From: Pseudomonadota bacterium
GTDB taxonomy: Bacteria; Pseudomonadota; Gammaproteobacteria; Burkholderiales; Burkholderiaceae_C
Length of the DNA stretch: 64,000 nt
Reading direction: 5' to 3'
Assembly: GCA_020161065.1 (NCBI GenBank)
Contig: JAIUPH010000037.1
Location: 267,487 to 331,486 of the forward strand
In this document: positions 48,356 to 57,389 of the stretch, in pieces
Layout of the letters: each line of letters begins with the position of its first letter
Position numbering within the stretch: the stretch's first letter is position 1
Position numbers and translations under genes: made by a program
Notes under the pieces: generated by a model
What the model was told of the DNA's origin: nothing
Databases searched by the model: none
Seen by the model: the letters and a program-made list of their open reading frames with translations, nothing else

Positions 48356-49795
48356 ATGTCGCCATCGCCCAGCTCGCTCGAACACCGCAGCCACCTGCTG
48401 CTGACCGATCCGGCGGCGCTGGCCGGCCACTCGCTGCAGGCTTGGACACAGCTGCCGCGCGCCGAGCTCGACGCGCTGCAACTCGCCGCGCTGCAGCAGC
48501 GCTTCGGCCAGCTGCGCGAGCGCATCCCCATGCTCAAGAAGCTGGCCGACGCGCAAGGCATCGACCGCGTCGAGCGGCTCGACGACGTCGCGCCGCTGCT
48601 GTTCGAGCACACGGTCTACAAGTCGTACCCGCCGTCGCTGCTGGACAAGCGGCAGTTCGCATCGATCAACAAATGGCTCGGCAAGCTGGTCACGCCGGAG
48701 ATCGCCGAGCAACTGGCGGCCGCCGACGTGAGCGGCTGCGAAGGCCTGGACGACTGGTTCCAGCGCATGGACGAAGCGGTGCCCGAGCTGCGCATGAGCC
48801 ACACCTCGGGCACCTCGGGCACGGTGTCGTTCCTGCCGCAAAGCGTGAGCGAATGGCGCAAGGCCTGCGCCGTGCGCAAGCTGCACATCTGGGGCATGGC
48901 AGGCGCCGACACGCCCGACCCCGGCCTGCACACCGTCTACCCGTACTACCGCCGCGGCTACCTGAGCCACGTGCGCGCCAACGACTTCTTGATCGAGGCG
49001 CTGCTGCCCGGCGAGGCCCACTTCCACAGCGCCTACCCGGGCACGCTGTCGAGCGACATGCTGCACCTGGGCGCCAAGATCCGCGCCGCGCACGCCAAGG
49101 GCACGCTCGACCGGCTGGAGATCAGCCCCGCGATGAAGGCGCGCAAGCTGGCCTTCGACCGCGAGCAGGCCGCCATGCCGCAGCACCTGGCCGGCTTCTT
49201 CGAGCACATGGCCGACGAGTTGCGCGGCCAGCGCGTCTACATCGGCGCCACCTGGAACCTGCTGCACGGCATGGCCAAGGCGGGGCTGGAGCGCGGCTTG
49301 CGCGACGTCTTCGCCGCCGATTCCTACATCACCACCACCGGCGGCGCCAAGGGCGTGGTGCAGCCCGAGGGCTGGCGCGACGACGTGCTGCGCTTCACCG
49401 GCGCGAAGCTGCTGCACGAGACCTACGCGATGTCGGAGACGCCCAGCGGATCGCACGCGCGCTGCGAGCACGGGCACTACCACTTCGCGCACACGGTGAT
49501 CCCGTTCCTGCTGGACCCCGACACCGGCAAGCCGCTGCCGCGCAGCGGCCGCCAGACCGGCCGCGCGGCGTTCTTCGACCTCGGCGCCGACACGCGCTGG
49601 GGCGGCTTCATCACCGGCGACGAAGTCACCGTGGAGTGGGACCAGCCCTGTCCCTGCGGCCGCCCCAGCCGCTGGGTGGCCACGCCGGTGCAGCGCTACA
49701 GCGACCAGAACGGCGGCGACGACAAGATCACCTGCGCCGCCACCGAGGCCTCGCACCGCGAGGCGGTTGCCTACCTCAACACCTTCGAGGGCTGA
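48356..49795 (+). CDS. LuxE-like acyl-protein synthetase / ANL ligase
   Basis: A 479-residue adenylating enzyme of the LuxE/PaaK-like class. The ATP-binding loop is SHTSGTSGTVSF at 148-159 and a TE-like motif YAMSETPSG occurs near 355. The C-terminal part (VEWDQPCPCGRPSRWV, DDKITCAATEASH) ends before a classic ANL cap domain. In luminous bacteria LuxE activates fatty acids and passes the acyl group to LuxC, and a luxC-like gene follows here with 5 bp between. A promoter-like motif lies at 48292-48320. Confidence 0.85.
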   Translation: MSPSPSSLEHRSHLLLTDPAALAGHSLQAWTQLPRAELDALQLAALQQRFGQLRERIPMLKKLADAQGIDRVERLDDVAPLLFEHTVYKSYPPSLLDKRQFASINKWLGKLVTPEIAEQLAAADVSGCEGLDDWFQRMDEAVPELRMSHTSGTSGTVSFLPQSVSEWRKACAVRKLHIWGMAGADTPDPGLHTVYPYYRRGYLSHVRANDFLIEALLPGEAHFHSAYPGTLSSDMLHLGAKIRAAHAKGTLDRLEISPAMKARKLAFDREQAAMPQHLAGFFEHMADELRGQRVYIGATWNLLHGMAKAGLERGLRDVFAADSYITTTGGAKGVVQPEGWRDDVLRFTGAKLLHETYAMSETPSGSHARCEHGHYHFAHTVIPFLLDPDTGKPLPRSGRQTGRAAFFDLGADTRWGGFITGDEVTVEWDQPCPCGRPSRWVATPVQRYSDQNGGDDKITCAATEASHREAVAYLNTFEG

Positions 49796-49800
49796 CCGCC

Positions 49801-51303
49801 ATGGCGAACGCACAACCCAACGCACAACCCGTCGCACAACCGATCGCACAACCGATCGCGCCGATGATCATCCGCGGCCGGTTGATCACCGACGACCTGG
49901 TCGAGGTCGGCGGCCGCGGCGGCGACCTGGCCTTTCGCACGCCGGACTGGAACCGCCACCTCGAACGGTTGCCGCTGGGCAACCCGGCGCGGCTGGCCGA
50001 CCTGTACATGCTGAGCTTCGACGACATCGTCGACTACGCGGTGGAACTCGGCCGCCGGCTCGATCTGGCGAGCAACCGCCACCTGCAGGAGGCCTGCGAG
50101 CTGTCGTACCTGACCGCGCCGACCACGCCCTCGCTGGTGAAGGCCAGCTACCAGGGGCTGGCGCGCGTGCTGGAGCGCGAGCACATCGTCGAGGCGGTGG
50201 AAGCCAGCGTCGGCATCCGCCATCTCGAAGGCTGGGTGCCGCAACGTTTGCGCGACGGCACCGAGCTCGAAGTGCGCTGCTTCGGCGCGCGCACGCTGCA
50301 CATCGTGGCCGGCAACGCGCCGGCGCTGTCGCTGTGGACGATCCTGCGCAACATGGTGTTGCGCAGCGACGCCATCATCAAGGCGCCGTCGAACGACCCG
50401 TTCACCGCGCTGGCCATCGCGCGCACGATGATCGAGATGGCGCCCGACCATCCGCTGACGCGCCACGTCAGCGTCGCCTACTGGAAGGGCGGCGACACGC
50501 GCTTCGAAGAACGGCTGTACCAGCCGCAGCACATCGAGAAGATCGTCGCCTGGGGCGGCTTCGCGTCGATGAAGCACGTCACGCGCTACATCCAGCCCGG
50601 GCTGGAGCTGATCTCGCTGGACCCCAAGCGCAGCGCCAGCATCATCGGCGCCGCGGCCTTCGCCAGCGACGCCGCGCTGCGCGAGGCCGCCGTGCGCCTG
50701 GCCAGCGACATCGGCGCGCTCAACCAGAAGGGCTGCGTGTGCGCCCGCGTCGTCTACGCGCAATGCGGCACCGACGAGGACGGCGTGGCCAAGCTGGCCG
50801 CCTTCGGCCGCCTGGTGTACGACGCGCTGCTGAAGCTGCCCAACTCCTTGAGCACGGCGCCCAAGCGCTACGACGCGGGGCTGAAGGCCGAGCTCGACGC
50901 GCTGCGCCTGGACGACGAGTGGTACCAGGTGATCGGCGGCCAGGACGGCGAGGGCGCCATCATCGTCTCGAAGATCCCCGAGGCGGTGGCCTTCTCGGCC
51001 ACGCTCGACGACCGCACCGCCAACCTGGTGCCGGTGGATTCGCTCGACGAGGTGATGGCCGCCGTCGACGCCTACACGCAGACCGTGGGCATCTACCCCG
51101 AGGCGCTGAAGGACGAGCTGAAGAACGTGCTGCCGCTGCACGGCGCGCAGCGCATCGTCTCGCTCGGCTACGCGGCGGCCATGAAGCTGGCCGCGCCGCA
51201 GGACGGCATCGAGCCGATGCGCCGCATGGGCAAGTGGATCAGCAACCAGATCGCCGCCCCCGACACCACGCCGGCGCCCTGGATGCGGCCGCCGATCGAC
51301 TGA
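49801..51303 (+). CDS. LuxC-like acyl-CoA/acyl reductase
   Basis: A 500-residue aldehyde-forming reductase related to LuxC. After a repetitive (NAQP/VAQP/IAQP)n start, the LuxC fold begins at MIIRGRLITDDL (residue 22). The catalytic Cys is C312 in GALNQKGCVCARV and a substrate segment reads LHIVAGNAPALSLWTILRNMV. The region 190-290 binds NADPH. It should reduce an acyl group activated by the upstream ligase to an aldehyde. No luxA or luxB gene is in the window. Confidence 0.88.
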   Translation: MANAQPNAQPVAQPIAQPIAPMIIRGRLITDDLVEVGGRGGDLAFRTPDWNRHLERLPLGNPARLADLYMLSFDDIVDYAVELGRRLDLASNRHLQEACELSYLTAPTTPSLVKASYQGLARVLEREHIVEAVEASVGIRHLEGWVPQRLRDGTELEVRCFGARTLHIVAGNAPALSLWTILRNMVLRSDAIIKAPSNDPFTALAIARTMIEMAPDHPLTRHVSVAYWKGGDTRFEERLYQPQHIEKIVAWGGFASMKHVTRYIQPGLELISLDPKRSASIIGAAAFASDAALREAAVRLASDIGALNQKGCVCARVVYAQCGTDEDGVAKLAAFGRLVYDALLKLPNSLSTAPKRYDAGLKAELDALRLDDEWYQVIGGQDGEGAIIVSKIPEAVAFSATLDDRTANLVPVDSLDEVMAAVDAYTQTVGIYPEALKDELKNVLPLHGAQRIVSLGYAAAMKLAAPQDGIEPMRRMGKWISNQIAAPDTTPAPWMRPPID

Positions 51304-51333
51304 CACGCACCCACACGACGAGGAGAACGACCC

Positions 51334-52386
51334 ATGACCCGCTTCACCGCCTACTGCGCCTGCGAGGCCCGCGGCCGGCTGCTGCCGCAGCCCTTCGAGC
51401 GGCGCGCGCTGCGCGCCGACGACGTGGCCATCGACATCGCCTACTGCGGCGTCTGCCACTCCGACGTGCACCAGGTCCACAACGACTGGAACAACACCGT
51501 CTACCCCTGCGTGCCGGGCCACGAGATCGTCGGCCGCGTTTCGGCCGTGGGCCCGGCGGTAACGCGCCACCGCGTCGGCGACCGCGTCGCCGTCGGCTGC
51601 TTCGTCGACAGCTGCGGCGAATGCGCGGCCTGCCGGCGCGGCGAAGAGCAGCACTGCAGCGCCGGCGTGACCGCCACCTACAACGGCAAAGACCGCGTCA
51701 GCGGCGAGACCACGCTGGGCGGCTATGCCGATCGCATCGTCGTGCGCGAGAAGTTCGTGCTGCGCCTGCCCGAGGCGCTGGACGCCGCGCAGGCCGCGCC
51801 GCTGCTGTGCGCCGGCATCACCGTGTGGACGCCGATGCGCGAGCACGGCGTCGGCGCCGGCTCGAAGGTGGCGGTGGTCGGCCTCGGCGGCCTCGGCCAC
51901 ATGGGCGTGAAGCTGGCCGTCGCTTTGGGCGCGCAGGTCACGGTGATCACCACCTCGCCCGCCAAGGTGGACGACGCGCGCGCGCTCGGGGCGCACGAGG
52001 TGCTGCTGTCGACCGACCCGAAGGCGATGATGGCGGCCATCAACCGCTTCGACTTCATCCTCGACACCATTCCGAGCAAGCACAACGTCAACCCCTACCT
52101 GATGCTGCTGGGCACGCGCGGCGTGCTGGTGGTCGTCGGCGCCATCGACCTGCTCGAACCGGTGCACGGCGGCCTGCTGATCCGCAACAACCGCAAGCTG
52201 GCCGGCTCGCTGATCGGCGGCCTCGCCGCCACGCAGGACCTGCTGGACTTCTGCGCCGAGCACCGGGTGCTGCCGCAGTGCGAGCTGATCGCCATCGACA
52301 CCATCAACGAAGCCTACGCGCGGCTGCAGGCCAACGACGTGAAGTACCGATTCGTGATCGACATGGCGTCGCTGGCGCGCGCCTGA
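51334..52386 (+). CDS. zinc-dependent alcohol dehydrogenase, NADP(H)-type
   Basis: A 350-residue medium-chain dehydrogenase of the YahK/cinnamyl alcohol dehydrogenase branch. The catalytic zinc site is CGVCHSDVH and GHEIVGRV, structural zinc is held by the Cys cluster CGECAACRRGEEQHC, and the Rossmann motif is VVGLGGLGHMGVKLA. With LuxE-like and LuxC-like proteins upstream it would turn the aldehyde into an alcohol, or run backwards in catabolism. Confidence 0.9.
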   Translation: MTRFTAYCACEARGRLLPQPFERRALRADDVAIDIAYCGVCHSDVHQVHNDWNNTVYPCVPGHEIVGRVSAVGPAVTRHRVGDRVAVGCFVDSCGECAACRRGEEQHCSAGVTATYNGKDRVSGETTLGGYADRIVVREKFVLRLPEALDAAQAAPLLCAGITVWTPMREHGVGAGSKVAVVGLGGLGHMGVKLAVALGAQVTVITTSPAKVDDARALGAHEVLLSTDPKAMMAAINRFDFILDTIPSKHNVNPYLMLLGTRGVLVVVGAIDLLEPVHGGLLIRNNRKLAGSLIGGLAATQDLLDFCAEHRVLPQCELIAIDTINEAYARLQANDVKYRFVIDMASLARA

Positions 52387-52447
52387 GCGATAGGGCGCCG
52401 CTGGCGGGCGCGTGAGCGACCAGGCGCCGCTGGCGGGCGGGCGAGCG
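52384..52447. repeat. 29-bp tandem repeat after the alcohol dehydrogenase gene
   Basis: Two copies of TGAGCGA(TAG/CCA)GGCGCCGCTGGCGGGCG and a degenerate third start at 52384, 52413 and 52442. The first copy includes the dehydrogenase stop codon. Confidence 0.7.
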
Positions 52448-52449
52448 TC

Positions 52450-52533
52450 AGCCGCCGAACCAGTTCGCCAGGCGCAGGCCGGGGTGGCCAGCGGGTGCAC
52501 GAACTCCGACACCGTGTTGGTATCCAGCAGCCA
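52450..52533 (-). pseudogene. remnant of a VapC/FitB-type PIN-domain toxin gene
   Basis: The minus strand encodes WLLDTNTVSEFVHP, the N-terminal hallmark of PIN-domain toxins (LLDTNVVSE). A stop codon directly precedes it, no start codon remains in place and the frame loses similarity after about 15 residues. It appears to be a decayed fragment; no intact antitoxin partner was recognised. Confidence 0.45.
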
Positions 52534-52572
52534 TCACCGCGGCCAGTGCATCGCTGGCCTGTTCCGGCCACT

Positions 52573-52899
52573 TCAACGGCGTTGACGGTGCGAGCCGCGG
52601 CGGGCCCGAGGCTGGCGCGCGGTGGGCTTCGTACTTGCGTTGGACTTGCGATTCGATTCGAGTTCGGATTCGGGCTTGGAGGCGGGCTCGCCTTCCGACA
52701 TCGCGGCAAGCCAGGCGAGCGGCGGCCGGCCGCCGTCGGGGCTGCGGTCTCGCACGTCGGCGAAGGGGTCATCCTGCCAGTCGTCGCCGGCCGCGGCGGC
52801 GGCGGCTCGTGCGGCCGCGTACTGCCGCCGCCAGGCCTGCAAGGCTGGGCCGAAGCCGCCCTGCGCGCCTTGCCGCCGCCGGTACCGGGCCATCGACAT
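52573..52899 (-). CDS. hypothetical small basic protein
   Basis: A 108-residue protein with GGAGG nine bases before the ATG at 52899; a second ATG at 52893 is possible. The N-terminal half (ARYRRRQGAQGGFGPALQAWRRQYAAARAA) looks helical and DDWQDDPFADVRDRSPD is acidic, while the tail is Ser/Glu/Arg-rich and of low complexity. No family is recognised. Whether the gene is live is uncertain. Confidence 0.45.
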   Translation of the reverse strand: MSMARYRRRQGAQGGFGPALQAWRRQYAAARAAAAAAGDDWQDDPFADVRDRSPDGGRPPLAWLAAMSEGEPASKPESELESNRKSNASTKPTARQPRARRGSHRQRR

Positions 52900-52918
52900 C
52901 AGCAAGTACCTCCGTCGC

Positions 52919-53854
52919 TCAACCCACCGCGCGCGCCGTCTGCGACGGCAGCTCGCCGAACAGGCGGCGGTAGTCGGCGGCGAAATGGCCGAGGTGGAAG
53001 AAGCCCCAGCGCGCACCGGCGTCGCCGACCGACAGCGTTGACGCCGGCGTGGTGCGCAGCAGGCGCCGCACGCGGCCCAGGCGCAGGCAGCGCAGGTAGG
53101 TCGAAGGCGGCTGGCCCAGCACGTTGACGAAGCTGTTCTGCAGCGTGCGGCGCGACACGCGCAGCGCGGCGCACAGCTCCAGCACCGAAGGCGGGCGCTC
53201 GGCGCGGTCGAGCGCCAGCGCCTGGCTGCAGCGGACGATCTGCTGGTGGCTCAGGTGCGTGACGTCGGGCCGCGCCTGTTGCTGGCCGTCGTGGTAGGCC
53301 TGGAACACGGCTTCGAGCAGGTGTTCGCGCAGCGAGGCGCGCACCTCGGGGCTGGCCATGCGCGGCGCCTGGCGCTCGACCTCCGCCAGGCCCCACTGCA
53401 GGTTGGCCAGCGGGCGCGGCCCGGGCCTGATCATCGCGTAGTGGGTGCCGGCGCCGCGCAGGCCCAGCGCTTCGGCCAGGCGGTCGAACTCGTCGGCCGG
53501 CATCGTGATGCCGCACAGCTCGATGCCGGGCTTGAGCTGGAACATCCAGTCCTCGCCGCCGCGCAGCACGCCGCTGGCGGTGGCGATCACCTGGCGCGGG
53601 CCGCCGCCCGCCGGGCCGCCGCGCACGCCCCAGCCCAGCGCGACGCAGCGCGCGTCCAGGTGGCTGTGCTGCACGATGCGGCGGTCCACGCTTTCGCGGT
53701 AGACGCACAGGCCGCCGAGGTCGGCCTGCATCAGCGCTCCGCCGAAGAAGCCGCTGTCGACCTGCACGTAATGCTGGTTGAAGTTCAGCAGACCGGCCGC
53801 GTGCTCCTGCGGGTCGGCATAGCGCTGCAACGAATAGTGGCCATCCATGGGCAT
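52919..53854 (-). CDS. AraC family transcriptional regulator
   Basis: A 311-residue regulator. The N-terminal 180 residues form a ligand-sensing domain of the cupin-like or EutR-like kind (QHSHLDARCVALGWGV, EDWMFQLKPGIELCGI). The C-terminal double HTH has PSVLELCAALRVSRRTLQNSFVNVLGQPPSTYL and ARWGFFHLGHFAADYRRLFGE (each split). The ATG at 53854 is supported by GAGGCGG upstream. It is divergent from the exported amine oxidase operon and is its likely activator. Confidence 0.87.
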   Translation of the reverse strand: MPMDGHYSLQRYADPQEHAAGLLNFNQHYVQVDSGFFGGALMQADLGGLCVYRESVDRRIVQHSHLDARCVALGWGVRGGPAGGGPRQVIATASGVLRGGEDWMFQLKPGIELCGITMPADEFDRLAEALGLRGAGTHYAMIRPGPRPLANLQWGLAEVERQAPRMASPEVRASLREHLLEAVFQAYHDGQQQARPDVTHLSHQQIVRCSQALALDRAERPPSVLELCAALRVSRRTLQNSFVNVLGQPPSTYLRCLRLGRVRRLLRTTPASTLSVGDAGARWGFFHLGHFAADYRRLFGELPSQTARAVG

Positions 53855-53978
53855 CAGCCGCCTCGGGAAAACACGGCCCGCCGGCGGCCCGCGCCGTGCC
53901 GATCCGGGATCACGAATTATCGCGGCGGCTCCTATCGTCGTTCGCAATTCGGTTGAGCGATCGAAAAGGATGGTCCCC

Positions 53979-55487
53979 ATGTCTTTGCCCCCTCAAGACG
54001 ACGGCGCCGCGGCGCCGCCGAACCCCGGCCGCCGCGGCTTCATCGGGCGCGCCGGCGTTGCCGGTGCGGTCGGTGCGGTCGGTGCGGTCGGTGCCGCCGG
54101 CGTCATCAACGCCGTGGGCAGCGGCGCCGCCCAGGCCGCCGCGCCGGCGCGGCGGCAGCGGCCGCGCACGGCCGGCGTCGACTACGACGTGATCGTGCTC
54201 GGCGGCGGCTTCGCCGGCGTGACGGCGGCGCGCGACAGCATGAAGAACGGCTACGCCACGCTGCTGCTGGAAGCGCGCAACCGCCTCGGCGGCCGCACCT
54301 TCACCAGCGAGTTCGCCGGCCACCCGATCGAGCTGGGCGGCACCTGGATCCACTGGACGCAGCCTTTCGTGTGGTCTGAGGTCCAGCGTTACGCGCTGGA
54401 GGTCGACGAGACGCCGACGGGCAGCGTGCAGCCGGGCGCCGAGTTGCGCGTGCTGGTCGACGGCCGCTGCGAGGTGCTCAACCGCCCCGAGCAACTGGGG
54501 CCGGCGGTGGCCGCCATCAACCAGCTGTTCGCCACCGCGCAGCGCTACTGGGAGCGGCCGTACGACTCGGCGTACCAGTGGAACGACATCCTCAAGGCCG
54601 ACCCGCTGAGCGCCGCGCAGGCGCTGCAGGAGATGACGCTGACGCCGCTGCAGCGCGTCGTCGCCGAGGCCTACGCGGCCGGCCTGTCGCACGGGCCGAT
54701 CGAGCAGGTGTCGTTCCTGGAGATCAACCGCTGGTGGGCGCTGCCGGGCGGCAGCATGACGGCGCTGCACGATTCCTGCGGGCGCTACCGCTTCAAGCAC
54801 GGCACCGTGAGCCTGATCCGCAAGATGGTCGACGACGGCCGGCCCGAGGTGCGGCTGGCCAGCCCGGTGAAGTCGGTCGAGGAGCAGCGCAACCGCGTCG
54901 TCGTCACCACCGTGGCCGGCCAGCGCTTCAGCGCCGCGGCGGTGATCGTCGCGCTGCCGATGAACGTGGTGCAGCAGGTGCAGTTCACGCCGGCGCTCGA
55001 CCCGCTGGTGGCCGAGGCCGGCCGCGAGCGCCATGCCGGCACCGGCATCAAGCTGATGGTGCGCGTCAAGGGCCAGCTGACGCGCACCCGCATCACCGCG
55101 GTGGCGCCGGCCACGCATCCGCTGCCCTTCGTGGGCACCTACGCGGTGGCCGACGACCACACCATCCTGGTCGTCTTCGGCCCCGACCAGAAGCGCATCA
55201 ACTACACCGACCGCGCCGCCGTGCAGCGCGCGCTGCGCGACTACTTCCCCGACGCGGTGGTCGAGGACCTGCAGTTCCACCCCTGGAGCGACGACCCCTA
55301 CAGCCGCGGCACGTGGTGCAACTACAAGCCCGGCTGGTTCGGCAAGTACGTGGCGCATTTCCAGAAGGACCGCGGCCGCGTCTTCTTCGGCCAGGGCGAC
55401 CACGGCGAAGGCTGGCGCGGCTTCATCGATGGCGCCATCGGCGCCGGCGGCGCCGCCGCGCTGCGCGTCAAGACCAAGCTGGGCTGA
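53979..55487 (+). CDS. Tat-exported flavin monoamine oxidase/dehydrogenase
   Basis: A 502-residue FAD enzyme. A twin-arginine signal (RRGFIGRAG) opens it, then a repeat-coded (GAV)n helix. The FAD site is VIVLGGGFAGVTAARDS, with ARNRLGGRTFT and IELGGTWIHWTQPFVW. The C-terminal FAD-binding part is FFGQGDHGEGWRGFIDGAI. It resembles amine oxidases of the nicotine-oxidoreductase (NicA2/Pnao) type, which pass electrons to cytochrome c rather than to oxygen. A cytochrome c gene follows after 3 bp, supporting such a link. The substrate is unknown. Confidence 0.87.
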   Translation: MSLPPQDDGAAAPPNPGRRGFIGRAGVAGAVGAVGAVGAAGVINAVGSGAAQAAAPARRQRPRTAGVDYDVIVLGGGFAGVTAARDSMKNGYATLLLEARNRLGGRTFTSEFAGHPIELGGTWIHWTQPFVWSEVQRYALEVDETPTGSVQPGAELRVLVDGRCEVLNRPEQLGPAVAAINQLFATAQRYWERPYDSAYQWNDILKADPLSAAQALQEMTLTPLQRVVAEAYAAGLSHGPIEQVSFLEINRWWALPGGSMTALHDSCGRYRFKHGTVSLIRKMVDDGRPEVRLASPVKSVEEQRNRVVVTTVAGQRFSAAAVIVALPMNVVQQVQFTPALDPLVAEAGRERHAGTGIKLMVRVKGQLTRTRITAVAPATHPLPFVGTYAVADDHTILVVFGPDQKRINYTDRAAVQRALRDYFPDAVVEDLQFHPWSDDPYSRGTWCNYKPGWFGKYVAHFQKDRGRVFFGQGDHGEGWRGFIDGAIGAGGAAALRVKTKLG

Positions 55488-55490
55488 ACC

Positions 55491-55889
55491 ATGAAGCGAC
55501 TCACCGTCTTGCTCAGCCTCGGCCTCGGCCTCGGACTGATGGCCGCGCCGTCGGCCTTCGCGCAGGGCCGCTGCGATGCCGCGGCGCGCCAGCGCGGCAC
55601 GCAGCTCTTCGAAGCGCGCTGCGCGATCTGCCACAGCGCCGACCACAAGGCCGGGCACCAGTTCGGCCCCAACCTGGCCGGCGTGCTGGGCCGCCCGGTC
55701 GGCAAGGTCAAGGGCTTCGAGTTCTCCAAGCCGATGGGCGATGCCGGCGGCGCCTGGGACGCGGCCTCGCTGCAGGCCTTTCTCGAAGCGCCCTCGGTGG
55801 TCTATCCCGGCACCGCGATGGCCTTCGGCGGCATGGCCGCGGCCGACGAGCGCGCCGCCGTCGCCTGCTTCCTGTCGGGCCGCAAGTAG
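55491..55889 (+). CDS. class I cytochrome c, periplasmic
   Basis: A 132-residue c-type cytochrome with signal peptide (LSLGLGLGLMAAPSAFAQ). The haem site is CAICH (residues 44-48), and the axial Met is probably M110 in YPGTAMAF. It has the mitochondrial-like cytochrome c2 shape (HQFGPNLAGVLGRPVG). Placed immediately behind the flavin amine oxidase gene, it likely accepts that enzyme's electrons. Confidence 0.9.
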   Translation: MKRLTVLLSLGLGLGLMAAPSAFAQGRCDAAARQRGTQLFEARCAICHSADHKAGHQFGPNLAGVLGRPVGKVKGFEFSKPMGDAGGAWDAASLQAFLEAPSVVYPGTAMAFGGMAAADERAAVACFLSGRK

Positions 55890-55897
55890 GGCGCGCG

Positions 55898-57364
55898 ATG
55901 ACGACGACCGCAAGGCCCTTGGCCACATCGCTGGCCACGCGGTTGGCCACGCTGCTGGCCACGCTGTGTCTGGCCTCGGCCGCGCTCGCGCAGCCGGCGC
56001 CCAAGGCGTCGCCCAAGCCGCCCAACATCCTGTTCATCCTGGCCGACAACCTGGGCTACGGCGAACTGGGCGTCTACGGCGGCGGCGTGCTGCGCGGCGC
56101 GGCCACGCCGCGCATCGACGCGCTGGCCGCCGAAGGCCTGCGGCTGACCAACATGAACATGGAGCCGCAGTGCACGCCCAGCCGCTCGGCCATGCTGACC
56201 GGCCGCCACGCCATCCGCTCGGGCACTTACGCGGTGCCGTTCGGCGGCGTTGCCGAAGGCCTGACGCAATGGGAGGTGACGCTGGCCGAGACGCTGTCCG
56301 ACGCCGGCTATGCCACCGCGCTGTACGGCAAGTGGCACCTCGGCAGCCACGACGGCCGGCTGCCCAACGACCAGGGCTTCGACGAGTGGTACGGCATCCC
56401 GCGCACCAACAACGAGGCGATGTGGCACGGCACGCCCGGCTACGACCCGAAGCACATGCCGCCCGAGCCGGTGCTGGAAGGCCGCAAGGGCGGCAAGAGC
56501 CGCGAGGTGATGGTCTACGACCTGGCGCAGCGCCGGTTGCTCGATGCGGAAGTCACGCGCCGCTCGATCGACTTCATGCAGCGCCAGGCCGCCGCCGGCA
56601 AGCCCTTCTTCGCCTTCGCCAGCCTGACGCAGCCGCACTTTCCGACGCTGCCGAACCCGGCCTTCGCCGGCAAGACGGGCAACGGCGACTGGGCCGACAT
56701 GCTGGCCGAGATGGACCACCACGTGGGCGCCATGCTCGACGCGCTGGACCGCCTGGGCTTGCGCGAGGACACCATCGTTGTCTTCGCCAGCGACAACGGC
56801 GCCGAGTTCATCAAGCCCTGGGACGGCTGGGCCGGCCCCTGGCGCGGCGGCTACTTCACGGCCTGGGAAGGCGGCATCCGCGTGCCCTTCATGATCCGCT
56901 GGCCCGGCAAGGTGGCCGCCGCGCGCGTCAGCAACGAGATCGTGCACGGCGTCGACCTCTTCACCACGCTGGCCCGCTTCGCCGGCGCCCAGGTGCCGGC
57001 CGACCGGCCGATCGACGGCGTCGACCAACGCGACTTCTTCCTCGGCAAGACCGAGCGCTCGGCGCGCGAGGGCGTGCTGATCTGGGTCGACAACCGGCTG
57101 CAGGCCGTGAAGTGGCACCAATACAAGGTGCACTTCTACCAGCAGGACAACATGATGTCGCCGGCCGAGCGGCTGCCGCTGCCGCTGGTGTTCAACCTGC
57201 ACGAGAACCCGCGCGAGGACGAAGGCAAGCGCTCCTACACGGGCTGGGTGCTGGGCCCGATGCTGAAGATGGTCAACGCCTTCAACGCCAGCCTGAAAGC
57301 GAACCCGCCGATTCCGATGGGCACGCCCGATCCGTACCGGCCGCCGGCGGCCAGTGCCCCGTAG
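55898..57364 (+). CDS. arylsulfatase (type I formylglycine sulfatase)
   Basis: A 488-residue exported sulfatase. After a signal peptide with LAT repeats, the metal site starts NILFILADNLGYGELGVYGG. The formylglycine Cys is C92 in QCTPSRSAMLTGR, and GKWHLG, FFAFASLTQPHFP and FASDNGAEF follow as in arylsulfatases. It needs a formylglycine-generating enzyme, which is not in the window. It lies between cytochrome c and DUF1302 genes in the exported block. Confidence 0.9.
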   Translation: MTTTARPLATSLATRLATLLATLCLASAALAQPAPKASPKPPNILFILADNLGYGELGVYGGGVLRGAATPRIDALAAEGLRLTNMNMEPQCTPSRSAMLTGRHAIRSGTYAVPFGGVAEGLTQWEVTLAETLSDAGYATALYGKWHLGSHDGRLPNDQGFDEWYGIPRTNNEAMWHGTPGYDPKHMPPEPVLEGRKGGKSREVMVYDLAQRRLLDAEVTRRSIDFMQRQAAAGKPFFAFASLTQPHFPTLPNPAFAGKTGNGDWADMLAEMDHHVGAMLDALDRLGLREDTIVVFASDNGAEFIKPWDGWAGPWRGGYFTAWEGGIRVPFMIRWPGKVAAARVSNEIVHGVDLFTTLARFAGAQVPADRPIDGVDQRDFFLGKTERSAREGVLIWVDNRLQAVKWHQYKVHFYQQDNMMSPAERLPLPLVFNLHENPREDEGKRSYTGWVLGPMLKMVNAFNASLKANPPIPMGTPDPYRPPAASAP

Positions 57365-57389
57365 CTAACTCAATACGAGAGGAGTGTTC

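Noticed and set aside
48356-52386. A bioluminescence (lux) operon
   Set aside because: LuxE-like and LuxC-like genes are present but no luciferase alpha or beta gene, no luxG and no LuxI/LuxR are in the window.
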